Positions 25,680-33,860 of a stretch of DNA of 64,000 bases are shown here, piece after piece; positions within the stretch are counted from its first letter, which is position 1, and each line of letters begins with the position of its first letter. The notes beneath the pieces are model-generated. The model was not told the origin of the DNA, searched no databases, and worked only from the letters and a program-made list of their open reading frames with translations. This DNA is from DAHUXT01 sp036273675 (GTDB lineage: Bacteria > Chloroflexota > Ktedonobacteria > Ktedonobacterales > JADMIN01), in contig DASUHD010000154.1 in assembly GCA_036273675.1 (NCBI GenBank), forward strand, positions 7,193 to 71,192, written 5' to 3'. Made by a program: the position numbers and the translations under genes.

Positions 25680-26698
25680 GCGGCGCGCCACGCGGCAAGG
25701 TCGGCGTCATCCGGCTCCGGTACCCATGAGCGCAGCAGTCGCGTCTCGCCGTTACCGATGAATGTGTGCGCGCCAATCGTCGCGGGCAGCACCGCCGTCT
25801 CACCCTGCGCCAACCGCACGGTTCCCTCCTCTGACGCAATCTCGCAGTGGCCTGAGAGCGCCGTCACGATCTGGCAGCTCGTCGGGTGTATCGTGCCTGT
25901 GCGCTCGCCGTTCAGGGTGATCTCGTCCAGCACGAAGTAGTGGCAGCCGACCAGCACCCGCCGCCCGTCACGCGCGATTGGCGTCACGCGCTCCAGCGTC
26001 TGCGGGGCGTAGCGCATCACCGCCAGCCCCTGTTCGACATGCAGATCACGCGGGCGTCCGTCCGCCTGCAAGCGGCCATAGTCATACAGCCGGTAGGTGA
26101 TGTCGGAGTATTCCTGGAGTTCATAGAGGACAACCCCGGCGCAGATCGCGTGGACAGTACCCGCAGGGACAAAGATGACGTCGCCCGGCTTCACCTCAAC
26201 GCTATGCAGCGCATCTTCCAGTGTGTTTGACGCGATGGCCTGGCGTATCTCCTCCCGCGTCGTCTCGCGGTTCAGCCCGTAGACGACCCGCGCGCCCGGC
26301 TCCGTCTGGAGGATGTACCACGTCTCGGTCTTGCCGAGCTTGCCGTCCTCGTGCGCGGCGGCGTATTCGTCGTTGGGGTGAACCTGCACCGAAAGCTGGT
26401 CATTTGCGTCGAGGAATTTGGTCAGCAGGGGGAATCGCAGGCCGAAGACCGCCTCCGCGCGCGCGCCGATGAGATCGGCGCCGTAGTGTTCGGTGAGCGC
26501 GCCGAGCGTCTGGTCAGCATAGGGGGGATTCGTTGCGATGGCGTCGAGCGCCGTCTCCCACGATTCACCAATGCGCGCGCCCTCTGGCACGTCCTTGCCC
26601 GCGAGCGCGCGTAGGTTCTCGCCGCCCCAGATCGTCTCATGCAGGCTGGCGCGGAGTTGGATCGGCCCCAGACGGTGTGCTATCTGCTCTATGCTCAT
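25655..26698 (-). CDS. manA: Class I mannose-6-phosphate isomerase
   Basis: The protein is 347 aa from the ATG at 26698, with GGAG about 9 bases upstream; an ATG at 26713 has no ribosome site. The zinc-binding cupin motifs are FLDANDQLSVQVHPND (Gln and His ligands) and KTETWYIL (Glu ligand), with VPAGTVHAIC supplying the final His. The N-terminus LHETIWGGENLRAL is typical of the Bacillus-type enzyme. It interconverts mannose-6-P and fructose-6-P for sugar-nucleotide or catabolic use. It is preceded by the terminator of the CsoR gene, so it needs its own promoter. Confidence 0.95.
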   Translation of the reverse strand: MSIEQIAHRLGPIQLRASLHETIWGGENLRALAGKDVPEGARIGESWETALDAIATNPPYADQTLGALTEHYGADLIGARAEAVFGLRFPLLTKFLDANDQLSVQVHPNDEYAAAHEDGKLGKTETWYILQTEPGARVVYGLNRETTREEIRQAIASNTLEDALHSVEVKPGDVIFVPAGTVHAICAGVVLYELQEYSDITYRLYDYGRLQADGRPRDLHVEQGLAVMRYAPQTLERVTPIARDGRRVLVGCHYFVLDEITLNGERTGTIHPTSCQIVTALSGHCEIASEEGTVRLAQGETAVLPATIGAHTFIGNGETRLLRSWVPEPDDADLAAWRAAQSFPLED

Positions 26699-26742
26699 CC
26701 CGGAAATCTCCATGTATGTAATGGGCGCGGTCTTCAGGTGAC

Positions 26743-26781
26743 AAAAAACGCCGCGCCACGAGATAGTATCTCATGACACGG
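26743..26781 (-). terminator. Rho-independent terminator after the thioredoxin-CsoR operon
   Basis: On the minus-strand RNA a stem of about 16 pairs (centre GAGATA-C-TATCTC, closing GCCG/CGGC) is followed by a run of six U (bases 26748-26743). The three imperfect pairs are G-U wobbles on this strand but would be C-A mismatches on the other, so the direction is clear. Confidence 0.88.
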
Positions 26782-26819
26782 CATTCTTGCATTCTGAGAC
26801 AGGAAAAATGGACGGTCTG

Positions 26820-27095
26820 CTACTGGACGCGGTTGAGCAGATCAATGGCCCGCAGAACCGCCTCCCGCGACTCTGGCGAGGTGTCTTCGCCAAGAGCCTC
26901 GGTCACCTGGCACTTCAGCACTTCCGTAGCCACGCGGTCCATGGCGGCGCGAGCAGCCAGAATCTGCGTCACCACCTGTTCGCAGGACTTCCCCTCGCCG
27001 AGCATGTTGATAATGCCGCGGATCTGTCCCTCGATGCGTCGCAGGCGCAACTGCATGTCATTCTCAGTCTTGGGCGGTAGCGTCGCCATCGTCAT
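26820..27095 (-). CDS. CsoR/FrmR-family regulator with non-canonical ligand residues
   Basis: This 91-aa all-helical DUF156 protein has RLRRIEGQIRGIINML, KSC, and an LKCQV helix. In copper-type CsoR the ligands are Cys, His 25 residues later, and Cys 29 later. Here Cys38 is followed by Cys62 at +24, with Gln at +25 and Ala at +29. The protein thus keeps two thiols but loses the canonical His and third Cys, favouring a thiol/persulfide sensor (CstR-like) over a Cu(I) sensor; this is inference. It is 15 bp downstream of the thioredoxin gene, in one operon ending at a strong terminator. Confidence 0.9.
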   Translation of the reverse strand: MTMATLPPKTENDMQLRLRRIEGQIRGIINMLGEGKSCEQVVTQILAARAAMDRVATEVLKCQVTEALGEDTSPESREAVLRAIDLLNRVQ

Positions 27096-27110
27096 TCACC
27101 CCAGGTCAGA

Positions 27111-27446
27111 TTACGCGTGCGCGCTGACGCCATCCAGGTGGCGCTTGAGAACCTCGCCCTGCACCAGCCCAACCACACGGTCAACTTCCTTGCCACCGCT
27201 GAAGATAATCATGGTGGGGATGCCCTGAATGCCCAGGCGCTGCGGTGTGGACATGTTGATATCGGTGTTCATCTTGGCGAAGGTGATCTTTCCGGCGTAT
27301 TCGCCCGCCAGCCGCTCGAATGTGGGAGCCATCCGCAGACACGGGGTACACCAGGGCGCCCAGAAATCGACGATCACCGGTTTATCTGACTGAAGCACCT
27401 TCTCGCCAAATGTCTGGTCGGTCACTTCGAGATAAGCGTCTGACAT
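27111..27446 (-). CDS. Thioredoxin-like protein, WCTPC active site
   Basis: The protein is 111 aa from the ATG at 27446, with AGGAGG 8 bases upstream. It has a complete thioredoxin fold: VIVDFWAPWCTPCLRMAPTFERLA (Cys33, Cys36), the cis-Pro in GIQGIPTMIIF, and GLVQGEVLKRHLDG. The active site is C-T-P-C instead of C-G-P-C, which changes the redox properties. It reduces protein disulfides or persulfides in the cytoplasm. It is the first gene of an operon with the CsoR-family regulator, whose operator lies at 27492-27506. Confidence 0.95.
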   Translation of the reverse strand: MSDAYLEVTDQTFGEKVLQSDKPVIVDFWAPWCTPCLRMAPTFERLAGEYAGKITFAKMNTDINMSTPQRLGIQGIPTMIIFSGGKEVDRVVGLVQGEVLKRHLDGVSAHA

Positions 27447-27491
27447 GAGAGAAATCCTCCTGGGCGAAGTTGGCCCATCTTTGCTGCTATG

Positions 27492-27506
27492 TACCCTACG
27501 GGGGTA
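27492..27506. promoter_or_regulatory. CsoR-family operator between thioredoxin and cysteine desulfurase
   Basis: TACCC-TACGG-GGGTA matches the G/C-tract inverted repeat bound by CsoR/CstR regulators. It is 46 bp upstream of the thioredoxin ATG and about 140 bp upstream of the divergent cysteine desulfurase start, so it can control the trx-csoR operon and perhaps both sides. Confidence 0.75.
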
Positions 27507-27580
27507 TCGTATATATGGTACCACTGGACAGGCGTTCCGTCAAGGGCGCGGCGCGCTGGTTCTCCGTTCCGGCCCAGTGC

Positions 27581-27586
27581 TATGAT
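27581..27586 (+). promoter_or_regulatory. Extended -10 promoter of the cysteine desulfurase
   Basis: TATGAT is preceded by TGC. The string GTGCTATGATGG recurs in the PadR promoter at 60601. No clear -35 is present. The gene starts at 27645. Confidence 0.55.
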
Positions 27587-27644
27587 GGAACGGAAGACGG
27601 GATGTCGTAGACCACAATACCCATCAGGATGCGGAGCAAATAGT

Positions 27645-28811
27645 ATGCCACTCAGCGATGGCGTCATCTACATGGACCACGCGGCAACCACCCCGGTTGA
27701 CCCCGACGTTCTCGCCGCGATGCTCCCCTTTTTCACCGAGCGTTTCGGCAATCCCAGCAGCATCTATCGTCTGGGGCGCGAGAGCCTGGACGCGCTGGAG
27801 ACCGCGCACGAGACCGTCGCGCGCGTGCTGGGGTGCCGCCCAGTTGAGATCGTCTTTACCGGCGGCGGCTCGGAGGCCGATAACCTGGCGATCAAGGGGG
27901 TCGCCTACGCCAAGCGCCGTCGCGGCAACCATATCATCACCACCACCATCGAGCACCATGCCGTCTTGAATACCTGCCAGCAGCTCGAACGCGAGGGCTA
28001 TCGCGTCACCTATCTGCCGGTGGACGAGGCCGGGCTGGTGAATCCCGCCGACGTTGCCGACGCCATCACCGACGAGACAGCGCTCGTCACGATGATGTAT
28101 GCCAACAACGAGGTGGGAACGATCCAGCCAATTGCCGAGATTGGGCGCATCTGCCGCGAGCGGCGCGTGCCGTTCCACACCGACGCGGTGCAGGCGGGCG
28201 GCCTTCTCGATTTGAACGTGAACACGCTTGGCGTGGACCTGCTGACGCTCTCTGCCCACAAGTTCTACGGCCCCAAGGGCGTCGGCATCCTCTACGCGCG
28301 CCAGGGAACGCGCATCCAGCCGCAGGTTCTCGGCGGCTCGCAAGAGCGCAACCGGCGCGCGGGTACCGAGAATGTGCCGGGGGCGGTCGGCGCGGCCATC
28401 GCGCTGGAACGGGCGCAGGCGGTCCGGGTGGAGGAGTCGGCTCGGCTGGTGGCGCTGCGCGACCGGCTCATCAGCGCGATAGCGCGTATCCCGGATACGC
28501 GGCTGACCGGGCATCCTGAGCGGCGGCTGCCCAACAATGCCAGCTTCGCGTTCGCGGGCGTCGAGGGCGAGTCGCTGCTGCTGAATCTCGATTTGATCGG
28601 CGTCGCGGCGTCCAGTGGCAGCGCCTGCACGACGGGCAGCGTCGAGCCATCGCATGTGCTGACGGCGATGGGCATCTCCGAGAGCGGCGCGCGCGGCCAT
28701 CTTCGGCTGACGCTCGGCCACAGCAGCGACGACGGCGACGTAGACTTCGTGCTGGAGCATCTGCCCGCCATCGTCGAGCGGCTACGGGCGCTTTCCACCC
28801 GGCCTGTGTAG
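27645..28811 (+). CDS. Cysteine desulfurase (NifS/IscS family)
   Basis: The protein is 388 aa from the ATG at 27645 (GGAG 9 bases upstream); the earlier in-frame ATGs lack family similarity. This PLP enzyme has YMDHAATTPVDP at the N-terminus, TTTIEHHAVLNT, the Schiff-base Lys206 in SAHKFYGPKG and the persulfide-forming Cys328 in SSGSACTTGSVEPSHVL. It takes sulfur from cysteine for Fe-S clusters or thio-modified tRNA. No IscU or SufU gene is adjacent. It faces a thioredoxin and a two-thiol CsoR-family regulator across a CsoR-type operator. Confidence 0.96.
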   Translation: MPLSDGVIYMDHAATTPVDPDVLAAMLPFFTERFGNPSSIYRLGRESLDALETAHETVARVLGCRPVEIVFTGGGSEADNLAIKGVAYAKRRRGNHIITTTIEHHAVLNTCQQLEREGYRVTYLPVDEAGLVNPADVADAITDETALVTMMYANNEVGTIQPIAEIGRICRERRVPFHTDAVQAGGLLDLNVNTLGVDLLTLSAHKFYGPKGVGILYARQGTRIQPQVLGGSQERNRRAGTENVPGAVGAAIALERAQAVRVEESARLVALRDRLISAIARIPDTRLTGHPERRLPNNASFAFAGVEGESLLLNLDLIGVAASSGSACTTGSVEPSHVLTAMGISESGARGHLRLTLGHSSDDGDVDFVLEHLPAIVERLRALSTRPV

Positions 28812-28907
28812 CGTCTTGTCACCATGTCGGCCTGACAAGCGTATGTACTCAGGGAGATGCAAGTTCCGAGTCAGGCGTAATCCGCTGAGATCAGAAAGGA
28901 TGCAGCG

Positions 28908-29363
28908 ATGAGCTACGAACAGCCACCTGAGAACAACGAACAGCAACAACAGGAACAGCCGCCACAGGAGCCGTCGTTTACTCCTCCACCACCGCCTCCT
29001 CCGCCGATGCAGCCGCATCCAGAGACGCCACCGGCGCAGTTTACGCCCCCACCCCCTCCGCCGCTGCCAGCTCAGCCGCAGTATGCGCCACCACCCATGC
29101 CGCAGTACGCTCCATCACCGCCACAGATGCAGGCGCAGGCAGGCGTTCCCGCGCAGGGCTACGACTGGACAGTGGCGCTGATTCTCTCGATTCTGCTTGG
29201 GGAGCTGGGCGTCGACCGCTTCTATACCGGCAGCATCGGGCTTGGCATCCTCAAGCTGATTACGTTCGGCGGCTGCGGCATCTGGTGGATCGTCGATATC
29301 ATCCTGATCGCGACCGGATCGTACAAAGACGCGCAGGGCCGCCCGCTCGTGCGCAAATTATGA
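28908..29363 (+). CDS. TM2-domain membrane protein with Pro/Gln-rich N-terminus (copy 1)
   Basis: This 151-aa protein begins with about 85 residues of almost pure Pro, Gln, Ala, Tyr. The TM2 domain follows: WTVALILSILLGELGVDRFYTGSIGLGILKLITFGGCGIWWIVDIILIATG. It has two helices and the conserved DRFYTG turn. It ends QGRPLVRKL. AAAGGATG precedes the ATG at 28908. It is followed by a paralogue 141 bp downstream with a near-identical TM2 domain and ending. Confidence 0.92.
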   Translation: MSYEQPPENNEQQQQEQPPQEPSFTPPPPPPPPMQPHPETPPAQFTPPPPPPLPAQPQYAPPPMPQYAPSPPQMQAQAGVPAQGYDWTVALILSILLGELGVDRFYTGSIGLGILKLITFGGCGIWWIVDIILIATGSYKDAQGRPLVRKL

Positions 29364-29504
29364 GTCGGGAATGTGCTACTCGGTAGCTGAGACTTAGCAT
29401 CTCGTCCTGGATCGCGTTCCTGCCAGCGCGATCCATGGGCCGTTGTGCGCGACATTTGACGGACATTGTCGACGGATATGATTGAACGATTGAGGATGCA
29501 GCCG

Positions 29505-29819
29505 ATGATGCGCAATAATGTACCACCACCTAGCTACTCTAGTAATCAGCCTTATGGAGAACAGCGTTACGCGCCACCGCCGATGCAGCCGCAACCGGGC
29601 GGCCCCGCTGAAGGCTACGACTGGACGGTCACGCTCATCCTTGCCATTCTCGTTGGCGTCTATGGTGTCGATCGCTTCTATACGGGGAATATCACGCTCG
29701 GCATCCTGAAGCTCATCACACTGGGTGGCTGTGGCATCTGGTGGCTGGTGGATATCATCATGATCGCCACCGGCTCGTATACGGACGTCTACGGACGCCC
29801 GCTCGCGCGCAAGCTATGA
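29505..29819 (+). CDS. TM2-domain membrane protein (copy 2)
   Basis: The start is taken at ATG 29505 because the preceding bases (GAGGATGCAGCCG) match the ribosome site of copy 1 (AGGATGCAGCG). The protein is 104 aa: about 45 residues of Pro/Gln/Tyr-rich tail, then WTVTLILAILVGVYGVDRFYTGNITLGILKLITLGGCGIWWLVDIIMIATG, ending in YGRPLARKL. It is a tandem duplicate of the preceding gene with a shorter tail. Its stop codon overlaps the ATG of the DUF2752 gene (ATGA). Confidence 0.88.
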   Translation: MMRNNVPPPSYSSNQPYGEQRYAPPPMQPQPGGPAEGYDWTVTLILAILVGVYGVDRFYTGNITLGILKLITLGGCGIWWLVDIIMIATGSYTDVYGRPLARKL

Positions 29820-30154
29820 GCCGTGACGCGCGCCTTGCGCTAGGGAAGGTGGGGTGCTACCTCCTCCTTCCTCTCGTCTTCTGGCTGATTCCCACCGCGC
29901 GCATCGAGGCGGGGCCGTCGTTCTGCCTGATCCGTCGCCTCACGGGCGCGCCGTGTCCTGGTTGTGGAATGACCCGTGCGTTGTCCTGCGCGACGCACGG
30001 CCACCCGCGCCGCGCCCTTGCCTATAACAGCCGCGTGGTCGTCGTGCTGCCGCTGCTGCTCTGGGCATGGGCGCGCGGTCTCCGCCGGGAATGGCGAACA
30101 TTCCAGGCAGTCTATTCGGAGATGCCGAAGGCTGATGCTTCCAGCGGTCCGTAG
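29816..30154 (+). CDS. DUF2752 membrane protein
   Basis: The protein is 112 aa, starting in the ATGA overlap with the TM2 gene, which suggests translational coupling. The DUF2752 motif FCLIRRLTGAPCPGCGMTRALSCATHGH is present between two hydrophobic segments (GCYLLLPLVFWLIP, VVVVLPLLLWAWARGL). The four Cys and two His suggest a metal or thiol site; the function is unknown. TM2 and DUF2752 genes are often neighbours. The last 43 bp overlap the convergent M16 protease gene. Confidence 0.88.
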   Translation: MSRDARLALGKVGCYLLLPLVFWLIPTARIEAGPSFCLIRRLTGAPCPGCGMTRALSCATHGHPRRALAYNSRVVVVLPLLLWAWARGLRREWRTFQAVYSEMPKADASSGP

Positions 30155-31398
30155 GTTGTCAGCACCTGATGCTCCGTGCAGGGGAAGCGGTCCAGTACGC
30201 GTCGCACATCTTCCACGGTGACAGCCTCGATCTCATTGATCTCGTCCTGAATTGACCGGACCTCCTCCTTCGCCGCCCAGGTGTAGGCCAGATCCTGCAT
30301 GCGGCTGAACGCTGAGTCGCCATCCAGCACGGTGCGGCTGACAAGTTTGTCCTTGGCGCGCCGCAGTTCATCCTCGTGGATGCCGTCGGCCTGAAGGCTC
30401 TTCAACTCGGAGCGCAGCAGCTCCAGCACGCCCGGCGCGTGGTCGGGTGTTGTGCTGATGAACGCGACGCACATGCCCGTGCCATCCATCGGCGAGAGCG
30501 AGGCGGCAGCGGTCTCGGCCAGCCCCTTCTGGTAGATGTTCCAGAAGAGGCGCGAGCCAGTGCCGTCGCCCAGCACCATCATCGCCAGATAGGCGGCATA
30601 GAGGTCGTCGTCCTGCACGCTCACTCCCGGCCATGCCAGTAGCATAATCTGCTGCTTCTGCTGCGGTTTGACGATGGCGGTTGAGGCCGACTCTGGGGTG
30701 AACGGCACGGCTTCGCGGCCCATCTCGCCCGACTGCCACGCGCCACACTTCTCTTCGGCCAGCGCGCGCAGTTCGTCCCACTCGAAGTTGCCCGCCACCG
30801 CCAGGATGAGGTTATTGGCGGCATAGCGGCGGCTCTGGTAGGCGCGCATCTGCTCCACCTGAAGGTCGCCGATGCTCTCGCGCGTACCCAGCACATCGTG
30901 GCCAAGCGAGTTGCCCGCGAAGAAGCTCTGCATCATGCGGCGGTACGCCTGCCCCGTCGGGACATCTTCGGAGCGCGCGATCTCTTCCAGAATCACATTG
31001 CGTTCGAGGTTGAAATCCTCCGTGTCGAGCTTGGGGCGCATCATATCGCTGAGCAGGTCGATGGCGTTGGGCAGATATTCCCGGAGCACGCGAGTATAGA
31101 ACACCGTCTGTTCGAGCGAGGTGAAAGCGTTGAACTCCGCGCCCATCCGGTTGAAATCGAGCGTGATCTGTTCGGTGTCGCGATGCGCGGTCCCCTTGAA
31201 GACCATGTGCTCCAAGAAGTGCGAGACACCATAGAGCGCGGTGTCATGCTCGTCGCGAGCGCCCGTGCGGACGAAAAAACAGACGGAAACCGACTCCAGA
31301 TCAGGCATGCGCTGGCCCAGGATTTGCAACCCGTTCTGCAATTGATCGACGTAGAAGTTCTGTTCCGCGTGCTCGCGCTGCTGTGAAGGTACCGTCAT
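30112..31398 (-). CDS. M16-family zinc protease (processing peptidase-like)
   Basis: The protein is 428 aa from the ATG at 31398; the 73 upstream codons have no family similarity. The inverted zinc motif HFLEH (in YGVSHFLEHMVFKGT) is followed by the Glu in FTSLEQTVFYTRV about 70 residues on. GNFEWDELRALAEE and a second, inactive half complete the insulinase/mitochondrial-processing-peptidase fold (PqqL/YmxG-like). It probably degrades or processes peptides in the cytoplasm or at the membrane. No signal peptide is present. Confidence 0.95.
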   Translation of the reverse strand: MTVPSQQREHAEQNFYVDQLQNGLQILGQRMPDLESVSVCFFVRTGARDEHDTALYGVSHFLEHMVFKGTAHRDTEQITLDFNRMGAEFNAFTSLEQTVFYTRVLREYLPNAIDLLSDMMRPKLDTEDFNLERNVILEEIARSEDVPTGQAYRRMMQSFFAGNSLGHDVLGTRESIGDLQVEQMRAYQSRRYAANNLILAVAGNFEWDELRALAEEKCGAWQSGEMGREAVPFTPESASTAIVKPQQKQQIMLLAWPGVSVQDDDLYAAYLAMMVLGDGTGSRLFWNIYQKGLAETAAASLSPMDGTGMCVAFISTTPDHAPGVLELLRSELKSLQADGIHEDELRRAKDKLVSRTVLDGDSAFSRMQDLAYTWAAKEEVRSIQDEINEIEAVTVEDVRRVLDRFPCTEHQVLTTYGPLEASAFGISE

Positions 31399-31506
31399 GA
31401 AGCTGCTCTTTTCTTGTACTGAATTACTCCGAATGGCACGCCGCGTGACAGTGGCAAGCCACAGCAGCGCGGGCTTAGGGAAGCGTGCATCGGGGAATTT
31501 CCCCCC

Positions 31507-31536
31507 TTGCGTAACTATACAACCTTCTGGTATACT
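31507..31536 (+). promoter_or_regulatory. Promoter for a short ORF
   Basis: TTGCGT (31507-31512), an 18-bp spacer and TATACT (31531-31536). Transcription would start about 31543, 34 bp before the 33-codon ORF at 31577. Confidence 0.6.
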
Positions 31537-31576
31537 GGCCGCAGGTCGTTGTACCACAACGTGGGAGTTTCCCGTT

Positions 31577-31678
31577 ATGAAAGCCCAGGACCCCTCATTA
31601 TCGCAGCGTGATCGCACCGAGTATCTGCGCCGCTACCGCATGCGCGGCGGTTTCCACCTCGCGACCTGCTATCCCTGA
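31577..31678 (+). CDS. Possible 33-aa small protein
   Basis: The ATG at 31577 has GGGAG about 9 bases upstream and a good promoter close by. The peptide (33 aa, starting MKAQDPSLSQRDR) is basic and rich in Arg/Tyr (EYLRRYRMRGGFHLA). No family is known. It could be a real microprotein or a leader peptide; the nearest downstream gene is the aminotransferase 505 bp later. Confidence 0.4.
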   Translation: MKAQDPSLSQRDRTEYLRRYRMRGGFHLATCYP

Positions 31679-32183
31679 TCACCTTGAATGCTGCCGTGTC
31701 ATGGCGTTTCGCATCTCACTCCCTGACATTGCAAGAGACGGTCCGCTCAGTCTCTCCGACTGTTATCGCGGGTCATCGGCTGCATAGTTGACACGGACAA
31801 TCCACCATTTACCCGTCGTACCGCTTCCCTGCGCGCCTGACCTGTTGATGCATCTCGCGCCAGGATAGCCCCAGTGATTATTGTCAGCACATCAAGGCCT
31901 CGATTCGGCGTGTGTTCCGCCCATTAGTTCGTACCCGTGTACGCAGAACGGGTCGCGGAGGCGCATTTCCCGGTCCGCCGGATTCTCTCAGCTCGCTGTG
32001 ATGTGTGCGAGTGCTGTCGTCAGGATGGTACATCGCATACAGCGGCATTGCCGTAGCTATCAGCGGACGGTTGCCCGCGAGCGAATGATGAAGCATTCCA
32101 TGAGAGCGCGCCTGGTTTCCCGCATTTGCTGGGAGCCGCACATCCATTGCCGAACATGTCACATCTGCGCATAAAGGGAGTAT
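31679..32183. other. Intergenic region upstream of the aminotransferase
   Basis: These 505 bp hold no supported gene. Open frames on both strands are short and have no ribosome sites. A GGGAG site at the end belongs to the aminotransferase. It may contain a regulatory leader, but I find no recognisable riboswitch. Confidence 0.45.
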
Positions 32184-33719
32184 ATGAGTACCCACCAGGA
32201 TTCGAAGATCCAGCAGGCTATCGCTACCTCACGCAAGTATCTGGACGTCATCCACAGCAAGTCACTTGAGCGCGCGCAGGCGGAAGAACTGATTCGCATG
32301 ACGCTGCGAAACTTTGCCGAGCATTACAATCCCGGATTTCTAGACTATCGTAAGTCGGTCACCGAGGGCGGTGATTTCGCCTCGGTGGAGTGGAGCGGAC
32401 GCGGCGCCACCTTTGTCGACGCGCTGGGCCGGAAGTACATCGACGCATTGGGCGGTTATGGGCTGCTGAGCCTCGGCTGGTCCCACCAGAAGGTGGTTGA
32501 CGCCGTGAAGGCTCAGCTTGACCGCTCGCCGATGCCCACGCAGGAGTTGCTGGACTGGCCGCGCGGCATGCTCGCCGATCTGTTGACGTCCATTGCGCCA
32601 GGCGACCTGCAATATGCGTTCTTCGTCTCCAGTGGCACCGAGGCCATTGAGGGCGCGATGAAGTTCGCCAAAGCGGCGACAGGCAAGTCTGGCTTCATCG
32701 CGGCGGTGCGTGGCTTCCATGGCAAGACGGCGGGCAGCCTCAGCCTGATGGGCAAGGCGAAGTTCCGCAAGCCCGCGATGCCGTTGCTCGGCAACGTCTA
32801 CCACGTGCCCTATGGCAACGCCGACGCCGTCGAGCAGCAACTGCGCATCGCTCAGGAGGTCGGCAACGACATCGCCGCGGTGGTGATGGAGCCGGTGCAG
32901 GGCGAGGCTGGCGCGATTGTCCCGCCGGACGACTTCTGGCCGCGACTGCGCCAACTCTGCGACGAGTATGGCGTGCTGTTGATTGCCGACGAGGTGCAGA
33001 CTGGCCTTGGCCGGACAGGTGCGCTCTGGGGCGTGAATCACTGGGACGTCGTACCAGACATCATTACTTCGGCCAAGGCGCTCGGTGGCGGCGTGATGCC
33101 TATCGGCGCGTTCATCGCCGGGCGAAAGGTCTGGCAGACCTTCATCGACGACCCGTTCTTCCACACCACGACGACGGGCGGCAATCCGCTGGCCTGCGCC
33201 GCCGCGATTGCGACGATCAATGTCGTGCTGGAAGAAGATTTACCACGCCAGGCCGCCGAGAAGGGTGACTACCTGCTCGCACGGCTGAAGCCGCTGGCCG
33301 AGCGCTACGACTCGATCTATGATCGCATCACCGGAAAAGGGCTGCTCATCGGCCAGCACTTCCGCACGCCGGAGTTGGGCTATGAGGTCTCAGCGGGTCT
33401 CTTCCGGCGGGGCGTGCTGATTTCTGGCACGCTGACGAGCGCCCAGACGGTGCGCATCGAGCCGCCGCTGGTCATCGAGTATGACGAGATCGACGCGATG
33501 CTCGACCGGCTCGAAGATACGCTCCAGGCGATGAGCGCGGCGCCCGTGACGGGTGATGTGCTTCAGTTCCCGGCTGCGACTCCCGTTGTCGCAACGGTAG
33601 TGGCGGCCAGCAACGGACACGCCAAGGCGCACGGGCGGGCGCGCCCGGCCTCCAAAAGCGGCGCGCGTCACGCAACGCGCACAACCGAGCGAACCCTGAG
33701 CGAGACCACCATCCGGTAG
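32184..33719 (+). CDS. Class III aminotransferase, putrescine aminotransferase-like
   Basis: This 511-aa PLP enzyme has FVSSGTEAIEGAMKFAKAATGK, GFHGKTAGSLS, the Asp in LLIADEVQTGLGRTG and the Schiff-base Lys298 in TSAKALGGGVMPIG. The N-terminal region (ARAQAEELIRMTLRNFAEHYNPGFLDYRKSV) strongly resembles E. coli PatA/YgjG, which moves an amino group from putrescine or cadaverine to 2-oxoglutarate. A C-terminal tail of about 60 residues (after LQAM) is Ala/Thr/Arg-rich and probably disordered. It is the first gene of a block with a saccharopine-dehydrogenase-like gene and an aldehyde dehydrogenase, consistent with diamine or lysine breakdown. A strong terminator follows it. Confidence 0.92.
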   Translation: MSTHQDSKIQQAIATSRKYLDVIHSKSLERAQAEELIRMTLRNFAEHYNPGFLDYRKSVTEGGDFASVEWSGRGATFVDALGRKYIDALGGYGLLSLGWSHQKVVDAVKAQLDRSPMPTQELLDWPRGMLADLLTSIAPGDLQYAFFVSSGTEAIEGAMKFAKAATGKSGFIAAVRGFHGKTAGSLSLMGKAKFRKPAMPLLGNVYHVPYGNADAVEQQLRIAQEVGNDIAAVVMEPVQGEAGAIVPPDDFWPRLRQLCDEYGVLLIADEVQTGLGRTGALWGVNHWDVVPDIITSAKALGGGVMPIGAFIAGRKVWQTFIDDPFFHTTTTGGNPLACAAAIATINVVLEEDLPRQAAEKGDYLLARLKPLAERYDSIYDRITGKGLLIGQHFRTPELGYEVSAGLFRRGVLISGTLTSAQTVRIEPPLVIEYDEIDAMLDRLEDTLQAMSAAPVTGDVLQFPAATPVVATVVAASNGHAKAHGRARPASKSGARHATRTTERTLSETTIR

Positions 33720-33747
33720 GCTGGCGGAGCGGTTATGGGTTAGAAGT

Positions 33748-33798
33748 GGTGAAGCGGAGCAGCGTCGAACGATGCCGCATCCGCCTCACCATTTTCTT
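33748..33798 (+). terminator. Terminator after the class III aminotransferase gene
   Basis: A long stem with GGTG/CACC, GCGGA/TCCGC and GCGTCG/CGATGC arms (33748-33790) is followed by ATTTTCTT. It partly separates the aminotransferase from the downstream genes. Confidence 0.75.
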
Positions 33799-33860
33799 AT
33801 GCGCTGACGGGATGAAGCGGACTATAAATGACGCTAAGAGGCGAACGAGGGAGTAGCTGA

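Noticed and set aside
27624..28760. Reverse ORF of 378 codons opposite the cysteine desulfurase
   Set aside because: Antisense shadow; the forward product has all PLP and Cys active-site motifs.
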